Source of the DNA: CAYSCS01 sp964429695
Lineage (GTDB): Bacteria; Acidobacteriota; Aminicenantia; Aminicenantales; Aminicenantaceae
Direction: 5' to 3'
Assembly: GCA_964429695.1 (NCBI GenBank)
Contig: CAYSCS010000044.1
Coordinates: 1 to 64,000 of the forward strand
DNA: 64,000 bases
The position numbers and the translations under genes were made by a program. Below the pieces are notes generated by a model. The model had not been told where the DNA came from. It saw only the letters and a program-made list of their open reading frames with translations, and searched no databases. Positions 36,451-44,449 of the stretch are shown here, one piece after another. Positions within the stretch are counted from its first letter, which is position 1, and each line of letters begins with the position of its first letter.

Positions 36451-37491
36451 TTAACTTTCTTGCCTGAGCAATCTACTCACTTTAGCAAGATATTCAAATA
36501 TCTTCTCAGAAGTTTCAACAGAGAGGGAGCCTGTCCCACAGCTTGGAGTGATAAGACATTTCTCCCAGATGAGGTCTTCCTTGATTCCTTTACTAGCTAA
36601 ATTTTTAACCACCGTCTTTAATTTTTTGAGCAGTGACTCTGGCGTCTCTGCCTTTACTTTTTCTGAAGAGGGGATTATCCCCCACGCCAGAACGCCACCT
36701 TTTTCGAGGAAAGACTTAATTTGTTCAGGATAGTAGCTAATTGTTTCTCCATATTCGTAGGCATCAAAGCTTATGATGTCGACGCCTGCATCTATCAGAA
36801 TTGTCCATTCCGTGTTTCCGCAACAATGGCTTCCGGCAAGAGCTCCTTCTTTGTGAACAGCCTCAACCACGTCTTTTATTTGCCTCACAACATCTGAACG
36901 TTGCACACTAACATAGGTCGAGGAGCCGAAGGCAGAAAGAATAGGTTCATCCACAAAGCATATTTGGGGGCATTCTAAAGCCTTGAACTTTCGCAGCAAC
37001 CACCTCGCCTTCATTTCCATTCCTTTGACGATTACATCCTGGAAAACTTCGTTGTAAAATATAGACCTTTTATTCTCATCTACTCTCCCTAGTCCAGTGG
37101 TCACCGGTCCAGTGACCTGGTTCTTAAAATATTCAGCGACTCTTTTTCCCTTGAGCTTTTCTTCTATGGCAAAGATGCCTCGGCTGTATTCAGGAGAGAT
37201 GCGAAAATATTCTAAATTTTCTGACATATAATTTTCATAGAATTCTTCAAGCGCGGAAGTTATATCTCCGCTCGTATTAAAATACATTCTTTTCTTTTCT
37301 TCATCCACAACAACACAGGGGAGTCCTTCGCTATATTGGATTTCCATTTGTTCTTTGAAGCTTGTGTTGGGGAGCTGGGGCCAGAAAGGGATTTTTGGAG
37401 TTGTGCTCAAGATTATCTCACAAGCTTTATCTGGATCTTGGTGGGGAAAACTTCCTATTCCTGTTGCCATGCATTCAGGACTAAAAACCAT
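36451..37491 (-). CDS. Core (MesB-like) methionine synthase, MetE C-terminal-domain family
   Basis: This 346-residue protein consists only of the catalytic barrel of the UroD/MetE superfamily. It has zinc ligands H222-C-C224 (GSHCCGN), a conserved E182 (VDEPIL) and a distal C318 (TPSCGTGSLS), and no folate-binding domain. Price and co-workers described folate-independent core methionine synthases; their MesB family occurs in Wood-Ljungdahl organisms and is thought to take methyl groups from the corrinoid iron-sulfur protein. Size, zinc site and place as first gene of the cooS-acsBCD operon fit MesB well. The alternative is a methylcorrinoid:thiol methyltransferase of the MtaA/MtbA kind. An AAAGGAGG Shine-Dalgarno precedes the ATG. 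Confidence 0.75.
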   Translation of the reverse strand: MVFSPECMATGIGSFPHQDPDKACEIILSTTPKIPFWPQLPNTSFKEQMEIQYSEGLPCVVVDEEKKRMYFNTSGDITSALEEFYENYMSENLEYFRISPEYSRGIFAIEEKLKGKRVAEYFKNQVTGPVTTGLGRVDENKRSIFYNEVFQDVIVKGMEMKARWLLRKFKALECPQICFVDEPILSAFGSSTYVSVQRSDVVRQIKDVVEAVHKEGALAGSHCCGNTEWTILIDAGVDIISFDAYEYGETISYYPEQIKSFLEKGGVLAWGIIPSSEKVKAETPESLLKKLKTVVKNLASKGIKEDLIWEKCLITPSCGTGSLSVETSEKIFEYLAKVSRLLRQES

Positions 37492-37537
37492 CGAAGCCTC
37501 CTTTCAAAAAAAATTATACAGAAAGAAAAAATTTTTT

Positions 37538-37566
37538 ATAGTATTTTCTCTTAAATTTTTTGTAAA
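37538..37566 (-). promoter_or_regulatory. Probable promoter of the carbonyl-branch operon
   Basis: Reading the minus strand, TTTACA (37566-37561) and TACTAT (37543-37538) are separated by 17 bases. Transcription would begin near 37531, about 40 bases before the MesB-like start codon. The surrounding sequence is very AT-rich, so this is a prediction. Confidence 0.5.
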
Positions 37567-37680
37567 ATCCTGCTATTTTTTATAATTTAAATTGAATTAT
37601 TTTATATTTTTTTAATTTTATCCATTTCTGGTTTTTCTCAACATCAGGGAATAAATTTAGGCAGGCTTATGTCCTTTTCT

Positions 37681-38457
37681 TCAAGACATGCTTATAAGTT
37701 TAATGAATATTCCCTCAATTTCTTCTTTCAGTTTAGAATTCATAGCCTCGATCAAGGGGATTCTTTTTGCATCGGCTTCTTGGATAATTTCATGGAATGA
37801 AACATGGCCTAACACAAAATCCTGAGGAAAGTGTTGATTGATCCATTCGACCTGGGATTCATTCTTGATTTTGTTCCCGATTATTCCAAACTTTTTAATC
37901 CCGATATCCTTGGCAAGCTTGATGATAGAAAGGGCTGTGTTTATGCTCCGGGAACCGGTCTCAACGATGATTATCATCCGGTCGATGGCTTGAGCCGTGG
38001 CTCGACCCAGATGCTCTATTCCCGCTTCCATGTCTACTACCACCACTTCTTTTCTCCTCAAAATGATTTCAGAAAGCAGGCTTCGGAGAAGGACATTTTC
38101 AGGGCAAGCGCAACCCTCTCCTCCTCTTCTGATTCCTCCCATTACCAAGATTTTTATACCTTTATATTCAAGACAGTATTTATCGGGTATATCGTCTACA
38201 GTAGGATTGAGTTTGAACAGTTGCCCAAACTGCCTAGGATTTGCCCCAGTCCTTTCTTTAATCAGCCGACGCTGCTCTGAGATTGGAATTACTGAGGAAG
38301 CTAATGGCTCTGGAACTCCAATCGAATAGATAAGGTTTGCATCAGGATCGGCATCAACGGCCAGAACTTTGTAACCTTTTCTTGAAAAGAAGTGACAGAG
38401 AAGACCGGCAATCGTCGACTTCCCTGTACCGCCTTTTCCTGAGATTGCAATTTTCAT
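37681..38457 (-). CDS. Second CooC-like MinD-family ATPase
   Basis: This 258-residue ATPase has K8-G-G-T-G-K-S14 and the C116-A-C118 pair (EGCACPEN) of CooC proteins. It is clearly diverged from the cooC at 31509-32261. Multiple CooC paralogues with different clients are known in carboxydotrophs and acetogens. This copy lies 16 bases downstream of a 3-hydroxyacyl-CoA dehydrogenase gene and 189 bases upstream of the carbonyl operon, so it may load nickel into CooS while the other serves AcsB (inference). Confidence 0.86.
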   Translation of the reverse strand: MKIAISGKGGTGKSTIAGLLCHFFSRKGYKVLAVDADPDANLIYSIGVPEPLASSVIPISEQRRLIKERTGANPRQFGQLFKLNPTVDDIPDKYCLEYKGIKILVMGGIRRGGEGCACPENVLLRSLLSEIILRRKEVVVVDMEAGIEHLGRATAQAIDRMIIIVETGSRSINTALSIIKLAKDIGIKKFGIIGNKIKNESQVEWINQHFPQDFVLGHVSFHEIIQEADAKRIPLIEAMNSKLKEEIEGIFIKLISMS

Positions 38458-38472
38458 TTTGCGTTTAATCTT

Positions 38473-39381
38473 TCAAGATTCTTTTTTTCCCCTAATAAAA
38501 TTGGGTTGCTTATAAGCAGGGTTAGGATACTTGTAGAATCCTTCGCCTGATTTGACTCCGAGTTTACCCGCCTTTATCATCTCAACTAAAAATTGGGGTG
38601 GCTTATCTGAGGGATCCTTGCTTTCGTTATAATAAATCATCTCGATATCATGGACAACATCCAAGCCCACAATATCCATAAGCCCGCAGGGACCGAGTGA
38701 AGTCCCCCATTCCAGCATCCAGCCTCTGTCTATATCTTCTGCGCTGATGTAACCACCAGCGATTAAGAAAAGACATTCTTTTTTTATCGCTCTCCAGATT
38801 CTGTTGGTAGCATAACCCAAGATTTCCTTCTTGACTAGGATAGGAATCATGCCTAATTCTTCGAGGAAGTTAAGGACCGCTTCTATAATTTCAGCACTTG
38901 TTTGAGGATTTCCCATTACTTCGACCTTTAAGTCGTCGGGAGGACCCCAGTTAAAATTGAATACCTTCTCAGGTCTTGAGGTCACATCAGCAAGCCTTGA
39001 GCCAGGGATGGAAGAAGTGTTTGTCCCGATAATCGTCTCTGGGTCAGCATATCTATCAATCTCTGCAAATACCTTTCTTTTGAGCTCCAGAGATTCAGGA
39101 ACAGTTTCTACCACAAGGTCAACTCCCCTCACGCATTCACTGAGACTTGATTTTACGCTGAGCAAAGAAAGAGCCTTCTCGAGAATGTCTTCAGGGAGTT
39201 TCCTTTGAGCTATCCTTTCTTCAATCAAGACTTGAATAGCTTGCTGGGCAGATTTGAGCGCCTCAGGTGCGATGTCATAAAGTCTCGTCTCTTTACCCTT
39301 TATTACGCAACCATAGGCAATCCTTCTTCCCATTGTCCCTGCACCCACGATTCCCACTTTATTTATTTTTTTGATACTCAT
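38473..39381 (-). CDS. 3-hydroxyacyl-CoA dehydrogenase family protein
   Basis: This 302-residue NAD-dependent enzyme has the Rossmann motif VGIVGAGTMG (about 8-17), followed by VDLVVETVPE, TNTSSIPGSRL, FNFNWGPP and a C-terminal helical domain with GLDVVHDIEMIY. The family includes 3-hydroxybutyryl-CoA dehydrogenase and L-carnitine dehydrogenase. FNFNWGPP replaces the usual H-F-x-N-P, so the catalytic histidine of acyl-CoA members seems to be changed to Asn. That leaves the usual substrate in doubt. Its start overlaps the CoA-transferase gene by 23 bases, indicating one transcript. Confidence 0.8.
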   Translation of the reverse strand: MSIKKINKVGIVGAGTMGRRIAYGCVIKGKETRLYDIAPEALKSAQQAIQVLIEERIAQRKLPEDILEKALSLLSVKSSLSECVRGVDLVVETVPESLELKRKVFAEIDRYADPETIIGTNTSSIPGSRLADVTSRPEKVFNFNWGPPDDLKVEVMGNPQTSAEIIEAVLNFLEELGMIPILVKKEILGYATNRIWRAIKKECLFLIAGGYISAEDIDRGWMLEWGTSLGPCGLMDIVGLDVVHDIEMIYYNESKDPSDKPPQFLVEMIKAGKLGVKSGEGFYKYPNPAYKQPNFIRGKKES

Positions 39382-40564
39382 ATATTACCTCCTCCTTTTT
39401 CAATTGGACTATGTCTTCTTCACTGTATCCCAGATCTTGAAGAATTCTGCGTGTATGTTCTCCAAGAAGGGGAGGGGGAGAAAATTCCTCCTCTATGTTT
39501 TCTGAGAGTTTGACAGGATTTCCCACCAACCTGATGAGACCTGCATTGGGGTGAATGCATTCACGCACCATTTTGCGATGTAGGACCTGGGGGTCTGAAA
39601 AAACCTGATCCACTGTGTATATTGGTCCACAGGGGATTCCCGCTTCTTTCAATATTTTCAACCACTCCTCAGAGGATTTGGTAGATATTACTTCGGAAAT
39701 CAATCCCACCACTTCTTCCCGGTTTTCAACTCTCTTGGCATTTGTCTTGAACTTAGGGTTTTCTTTCATCCCTTCCAGACCTAAAACCTCACAAAACTTT
39801 TTCCAAAGCTGGTCATTACCTACCGCAATGTTTAGATATGAATCTTTTGCCTTAAAAGCTTGATAAGGGACTATCACAGGATGGCCAGAACCAAGGGGTT
39901 TTGGGATTTCTCCAGAGACAAAATAGGCAGAAGCTCTGTAGCTCAGCCAGGAAATAACGCAATCAAGAAGGGAGACATCTATCATCTGTCCTTTTCCTGT
40001 TTTCGAGCGTGAGATGAGAGCAGCAAGGATTCCATAGGCGGCAAACATCCCGCCCGCTATATCCGCAACCGCAATGCCAACTTTCACGGGAGGTCTGCCT
40101 TGTTCTCCAGTGATGCTCATCAATCCTCCCATTCCCTGAATAACCTGATCAAAACCAGGAAGCTCTCTGTAGGGCCCATCCTGCCCAAATCCAGAGATGC
40201 TGCAATAAATAAGCTTAGGATTTATCTTTCTTGTCCTCTTGAAATCGAGGCTTAATTTTTCCATTGTTCCTGGACGGTAGTTCTCTACAAGAACATCGCA
40301 TCGCTTCAGGAGTTTATGGATGATTTCAAGCGACTTCACTTTTTTTAGGTTTAAGCATAGACTCTTCTTGTTGCGATTGACACTCAGAAAATAGGCACTT
40401 TCCCCAGAGACAAAGGGAGGTCCCCACCCTCTTGAATCATCACCCGTAGAAGGGGCTTCAATTTTTATCACTTCAGCCCCTAAATCAGCTAACATCATGG
40501 TGCAGAAAGGTCCTGCCATGGCTCTTGTAAAGTCGAGAATTCTTATCCCTTCCAAGACTTGCAT
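39359..40564 (-). CDS. CaiB/BaiF-type (family III) CoA-transferase
   Basis: This 401-residue protein has the family landmarks: MQVLEGIRILDFTRAMAGPF, ENYRPGTMEKL, GFGQDGPYRELPGFDQV and the nucleophilic aspartate D168 in VADIAGGMFAAYG. Enzymes of this family move CoA between carboxylic acids, for example carnitine/gamma-butyrobetaine (CaiB), formate/oxalate and aromatic acids. It overlaps the dehydrogenase gene and follows the RACo-like gene by 11 bases, so it sits in a corrinoid-methyltransferase operon. This raises a carnitine-like or methylated-acid substrate as a possibility. The specificity cannot be read here. Confidence 0.87.
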   Translation of the reverse strand: MQVLEGIRILDFTRAMAGPFCTMMLADLGAEVIKIEAPSTGDDSRGWGPPFVSGESAYFLSVNRNKKSLCLNLKKVKSLEIIHKLLKRCDVLVENYRPGTMEKLSLDFKRTRKINPKLIYCSISGFGQDGPYRELPGFDQVIQGMGGLMSITGEQGRPPVKVGIAVADIAGGMFAAYGILAALISRSKTGKGQMIDVSLLDCVISWLSYRASAYFVSGEIPKPLGSGHPVIVPYQAFKAKDSYLNIAVGNDQLWKKFCEVLGLEGMKENPKFKTNAKRVENREEVVGLISEVISTKSSEEWLKILKEAGIPCGPIYTVDQVFSDPQVLHRKMVRECIHPNAGLIRLVGNPVKLSENIEEEFSPPPLLGEHTRRILQDLGYSEEDIVQLKKEEVIYEYQKNK

Positions 40565-40575
40565 CTTTTTCCTCC

Positions 40576-42354
40576 TTAAGAATCGTAAGGTTTTAGTTCC
40601 AGAGAGTCTATGAAATATTCTTGAAAAAGAGGGTCTGCGGCTGGCGAAAAAAATTCTATTTTCCTTACCAAGTTTTCTGCTCTCTTTCGAATTTCAGGAG
40701 AAAGGAGAAATGCCCTTGCTCCTGCCAGAGAGGCATTTCCGATAAAAGTAATCTTATTAGCGTCAAGCGAGGGAAGAAGGCCAATCTTCATGCTATTCTC
40801 GATATTAAGATAATTACCGAATGCGCCCGCTATTAGAATTCCATCCAGGTCTTTAAGCCTCAATTTACTCCTCTTTAAAATAAGTCTTATTCCACATCTT
40901 ATGGCAGCTACAGCAAGTTGGAGTTCTCTTACATCTTTCTGGTCAATGAAAATATTCTTTGCCAACCAAACCTTTTTCTCTTTATGGGAGATATTACCTT
41001 TAGGAGAAATTTTCCCTTGTTCAATCAATATTGCGATGAGGTCGATGAGCCCTGTCCCGCATATGCCAAGAGGGGGTGCTTCATTTATCGTCTTCAGAAC
41101 AAGTCTTTTTTTGAACTCTGCCTTGTAGATAGCGCCACTTAAGGCAAGCATTCCACAGCTTATATTCATTCCTTCAAAGGCTGGACCTGCAGCAGTGGAG
41201 GTAGCCAGGAATTTATGCTTCTTCTTGAGTACTATCTCTCCATTTGTACCTAAGTCTATGTAAAGGAAATTTCCCTCCTTAGCTTCAAAACCAGAGGCAA
41301 CAAGTCCTGCTGATATGTCGCCTCCCACAAAGCTTTGTATATTGGGAGAGATGTAAACCCTCGCATTCTGATTGATTTTGAGCCCCAATGAGCCCGCCCT
41401 CAATTGAGGTAAATGAGTGAAAACAGAATAAAAGGGGGCAACTGCAAGGCTTTCTACGGGGATGCCGAGAAAGAAGTGATTCATCGAAGTGTTTCCTGCT
41501 ATGGCAACTTCATAAATTTCACTTTCTTTAATTCCCTTTTTCCAGAGTAGGTTAGCAATCATCTCATTCAGGGACTGAAGCACGGCTTCATTCAGACGCT
41601 CTAAATTTTCTGGCTTAAGGTAGGCAAAACTTATCCTTGAAACTACATCTGCTCCATATTTTGCCTGGCCGTTTTTTGACGTAGCGGTTCCAAGACTTTC
41701 TCCACTGATTATGTCTACAACTTCAGTAACTAAGGTAGTCGTTCCAATATCGATTGCCAGTCCGAATGCTCTTTGAGCTGTATCCCCTTCTTCTATGGCT
41801 ATGATTTCTCTCCCATCTTTCAAAGCTATGGTAAGCTGGAAATTACTCTTTTCTACGAGGCGGGGGAGGTCTTTCAGGAGTCCCAAGTCAGTGATTAAAA
41901 CTTTTTTCCCCAGCTCTTTCTCAACAAGTTCAATTAAAGAAAGTGGCAACTTTATTTCTGGTTTTTTAAGCTTGAGGAAGTATTTCTTCACTGCAGGGTT
42001 AAGAGAAAGGGTTTCTCTTATTCCGGTAGTCAAAATGAGCATTTCTTGAATCAGAGATTCCTCTGGGATTCTGATTTCTAAGTTTCCTTTTATTCCGTAA
42101 AGACATGCAAGTCTGTATCTTGGTCCAAGCTTCTTTTTCTTCAGGAAGTATGCTTCTTTTTCAGAGAGAGGGGGAAGTTCCCCCTTTACAATCTCAACCA
42201 TGCATTTCCCACATAGCCCTTTTTTATTACAGTAAGAGTTAAGGGGAATCCCTGCTTCTTGAATTTTATCTGCGAGAATCTCCTTTTCCCTCGCTATGAT
42301 TGATTTATGGTGAGAAGTTATCTCGATTTTATAAATTTGGGGGAAAAGCTTCAT
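40576..42354 (-). CDS. Second ASKHA-domain ferredoxin-like corrinoid activator (RACo type)
   Basis: This 592-residue activator has [2Fe-2S] cysteines C42, C48, C51 and C84 (C-x5-C-x2-C-x32-C) and an ASKHA ATPase domain with LAIDIGTTTLVTEVVD, YIDLGTNGEIVLKKK and ILIAGAFGNYLNIENS. Its ATG overlaps the stop of the corrinoid-protein gene by four bases, so that small corrinoid protein is the likely client, in contrast to the copy behind acsC. ATP-driven reduction of Co(II) is the family function. The N-terminus is longer and more divergent than in the first copy. Confidence 0.87.
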   Translation of the reverse strand: MKLFPQIYKIEITSHHKSIIAREKEILADKIQEAGIPLNSYCNKKGLCGKCMVEIVKGELPPLSEKEAYFLKKKKLGPRYRLACLYGIKGNLEIRIPEESLIQEMLILTTGIRETLSLNPAVKKYFLKLKKPEIKLPLSLIELVEKELGKKVLITDLGLLKDLPRLVEKSNFQLTIALKDGREIIAIEEGDTAQRAFGLAIDIGTTTLVTEVVDIISGESLGTATSKNGQAKYGADVVSRISFAYLKPENLERLNEAVLQSLNEMIANLLWKKGIKESEIYEVAIAGNTSMNHFFLGIPVESLAVAPFYSVFTHLPQLRAGSLGLKINQNARVYISPNIQSFVGGDISAGLVASGFEAKEGNFLYIDLGTNGEIVLKKKHKFLATSTAAGPAFEGMNISCGMLALSGAIYKAEFKKRLVLKTINEAPPLGICGTGLIDLIAILIEQGKISPKGNISHKEKKVWLAKNIFIDQKDVRELQLAVAAIRCGIRLILKRSKLRLKDLDGILIAGAFGNYLNIENSMKIGLLPSLDANKITFIGNASLAGARAFLLSPEIRKRAENLVRKIEFFSPAADPLFQEYFIDSLELKPYDS

Positions 42355-43004
42355 TCAGGCCGCCTTTTCTTTTTCAGGAGTCTTTCTACTAAGCTTAAAG
42401 CTAGGGCTGCGTTTGGAGCATACCCATCAGCCTTTATTTCCTCCGCAAACGATTGAGTAACAGGTCCTCCTCCAATGATGACTTTGACCCTTTGGCGAAG
42501 ATTTTTTCTCTCCAGTATCTCTATTACTTCTCTCATATAGATCATTGTGGTGGTGAGCAGAGCCGACATTCCGAGTATATCTGGACTTTCTTTTTTTACC
42601 ACGTTTAAAAATTTTTCTTTGGGCGTGTCTATTCCGATATCGATTACCTCATAACCTGCGCTCTCAAGAACAAGACAAACTATCTTTTTTCCGATGTCAT
42701 GAAGATCTCCTTTTACTGTCCCCATGACTATTTTCCCCTTAAGCCTCTGGGGAAGAGTAAAGAAGTGGGGCCTTAGGATTTCAAGGCCCGCCTTCATAGC
42801 CCTCGTTGAGATGAGGACTTCAGGAATGAAAATCTCATTCTTTTTAAATTTAATCCCTACTTCATCCATCCCTCTTATCAATCCATCATTCAGGATTTCT
42901 TCTGGACAGATTTTTTCTGAAAGCGCCCTTTGAGTTAATTCTTTCAGGCTCGAAGAGTCTCCTTTTTCTACACTCTGGGCAATTTCTCTCAAAAGCTTAA
43001 CCAT
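42351..43004 (-). CDS. Methyltransferase corrinoid protein, next to a RACo-like activator
   Basis: This 217-residue corrinoid carrier has a helical cap (residues about 1-88, GLIRGMDEVGIKFKKNEIFIPEV) and a B12 domain with D100-L-H102-D-I-G105; His102 is the lower ligand. No methyltransferase lies on the same strand nearby, but the PocR-regulated UroD-like genes are divergent and only 1.4 kb away. No Shine-Dalgarno sequence precedes the ATG. A TATAAT (43025-43020 on the minus strand) lies 15 bases before it, so the mRNA may be nearly leaderless. Confidence 0.88.
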   Translation of the reverse strand: MVKLLREIAQSVEKGDSSSLKELTQRALSEKICPEEILNDGLIRGMDEVGIKFKKNEIFIPEVLISTRAMKAGLEILRPHFFTLPQRLKGKIVMGTVKGDLHDIGKKIVCLVLESAGYEVIDIGIDTPKEKFLNVVKKESPDILGMSALLTTTMIYMREVIEILERKNLRQRVKVIIGGGPVTQSFAEEIKADGYAPNAALALSLVERLLKKKRRPE

Positions 43005-43088
43005 GTCACATGTTATATGATTATATATTTTTCATCTTCAAAAATATAGCCTTAATTAAAATTTTTTTGTATAATTATGCTAATTTAA
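43005..43088. promoter_or_regulatory. 84-bp divergent promoter region with two facing TATAAT boxes
   Basis: The gap between the divergent corrinoid-protein and PocR-AraC genes holds TATAAT at 43070-43075 (plus) and TATAAT at 43025-43020 (minus). Each lies only 13 to 16 bases before its start codon, leaving leaders of about 7 to 9 bases. No clear -35 hexamers or Shine-Dalgarno sequences are seen. Weak -35 elements fit an activator such as the adjacent AraC-type protein. Confidence 0.45.
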
Positions 43089-44360
43089 ATGAAGGAAAGA
43101 ATTAGATATTTTATACCAAAGGCTCAATTTGAGCAGCTCTCAAAAAAATATTATCAAAGGACAGAACTTCCCCTTCTGCTTTTAAGCCTTGAGGGGGAAA
43201 TAATCTACAGTTTCCATCGCTGTGAGCTATGCGCAAAGATTGTGCTTGACCATAAGAACATTCTTTCCAAGAATTGCAGGCTGACAATGATCAGGGCTGT
43301 CGAAGAATCTTTTCGCTGGGGAGAAGGTTATATAACCACTTGTCCTTTAGGCTTAATCATCTTTTCTGTTCCGGTAATAAATGAAAAGAAATTACTCGGC
43401 GGGTTCGTGAGTGGGTTTGCCATATTCCCCGAAATGAGAAAAGATATGAGGGAAGAGATTGTTCAAAATTTAAAGGCCTATGGCTATTCCCTGGATAATT
43501 ATGAACTCGCAGAAAACTGCCTCAAGGTATTCCCTTTGAAGAAAGTGAGAGAATACATCTCTTACCTTCTGGCATTAGCCAGAAAATATTATGTGAGTGA
43601 TATTGGCTTTCTTAAGGCAAGAAGAGAAAAATACATCCAGCAGTTTAAGATTGCAAATTTCCTGGATGAGCTAAAAAAGACGAGTGCGGATGTACCGAGG
43701 AAAATCCTTGATAAGCAAGAAGAGATCATTCAGAAAGTAAAACTGGGAGATAAGACAGGTGCAAGAGAAATCCTAAACGAATTTTTAGGCTCAATTTTTT
43801 TCGAAAGCGGGATGAATTTCGAGATCCTAAAAGTAAGGATAATTGAGTTAGTGGTCATTATTTCAAGGGCTGCGATAGAAGCTGGGGTAGAAGCAAAGGA
43901 GTTGTTAGGACTCAATTATTCTTATCTTACTGAGTTAAATAGAGTTACAGATACAGAGGAGCTGCTTTACAAGCTTAACGAAGTCCTGGAGAATTTCATC
44001 CATAAAGTTTCAACGATAAGGGAAAAGAAGAAGAAAATGAAGATAGAAAGGATGATGAAATACATAAATCAGAATTTTACCGCTAAACTCAGTGCAGGAA
44101 AAGTCGCCAGAGTTGCAGGTTTAAGCCCAAGTCGTGCCCTCCATCTTTTCAAACAAGAAACAGGCATGACCTTTTCCAATTACATCCTTAAGCTGAGGGT
44201 AGACTATGGAAAATATCTTCTCCTCAATACAGACTTGAACCTTGCCGACCTTGCTTCAACAACAGGATTTTATGATCAGAGCCATTTCAACAAGAATTTT
44301 AAGAAATTTGAAAAAATGACACCCACTCAATTCAGGCTTAAATATAAGTATAAGTACTAA
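43089..44360 (+). CDS. PocR-domain AraC-family transcriptional regulator
   Basis: This 423-residue regulator has an N-terminal PocR sensory domain (about 10-165) with its cysteine-rich pattern (HRCELCAKI, LSKNCRL, TTCPLGL) and a C-terminal pair of AraC-type helix-turn-helix motifs (about 320-420, KVARVAGLSPSRALHLFKQ and LADLASTTGFYDQSHFNKNF). PocR from Salmonella responds to 1,2-propanediol. PocR-AraC proteins also occur beside corrinoid methyltransferase genes in acetogens, where they probably sense the methylated substrate. Divergent placement next to a corrinoid gene and upstream of the UroD-like genes marks it as the local activator (inference). Confidence 0.88.
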   Translation: MKERIRYFIPKAQFEQLSKKYYQRTELPLLLLSLEGEIIYSFHRCELCAKIVLDHKNILSKNCRLTMIRAVEESFRWGEGYITTCPLGLIIFSVPVINEKKLLGGFVSGFAIFPEMRKDMREEIVQNLKAYGYSLDNYELAENCLKVFPLKKVREYISYLLALARKYYVSDIGFLKARREKYIQQFKIANFLDELKKTSADVPRKILDKQEEIIQKVKLGDKTGAREILNEFLGSIFFESGMNFEILKVRIIELVVIISRAAIEAGVEAKELLGLNYSYLTELNRVTDTEELLYKLNEVLENFIHKVSTIREKKKKMKIERMMKYINQNFTAKLSAGKVARVAGLSPSRALHLFKQETGMTFSNYILKLRVDYGKYLLLNTDLNLADLASTTGFYDQSHFNKNFKKFEKMTPTQFRLKYKYKY

Positions 44361-44449
44361 AACTGAGAATTGCATCGATGGTGATTTTTTATGCGTCTTA
44401 AATTCAAGATACAATTTTATTTTCTTTTTTTAAGCTGAGGAGATGGACA

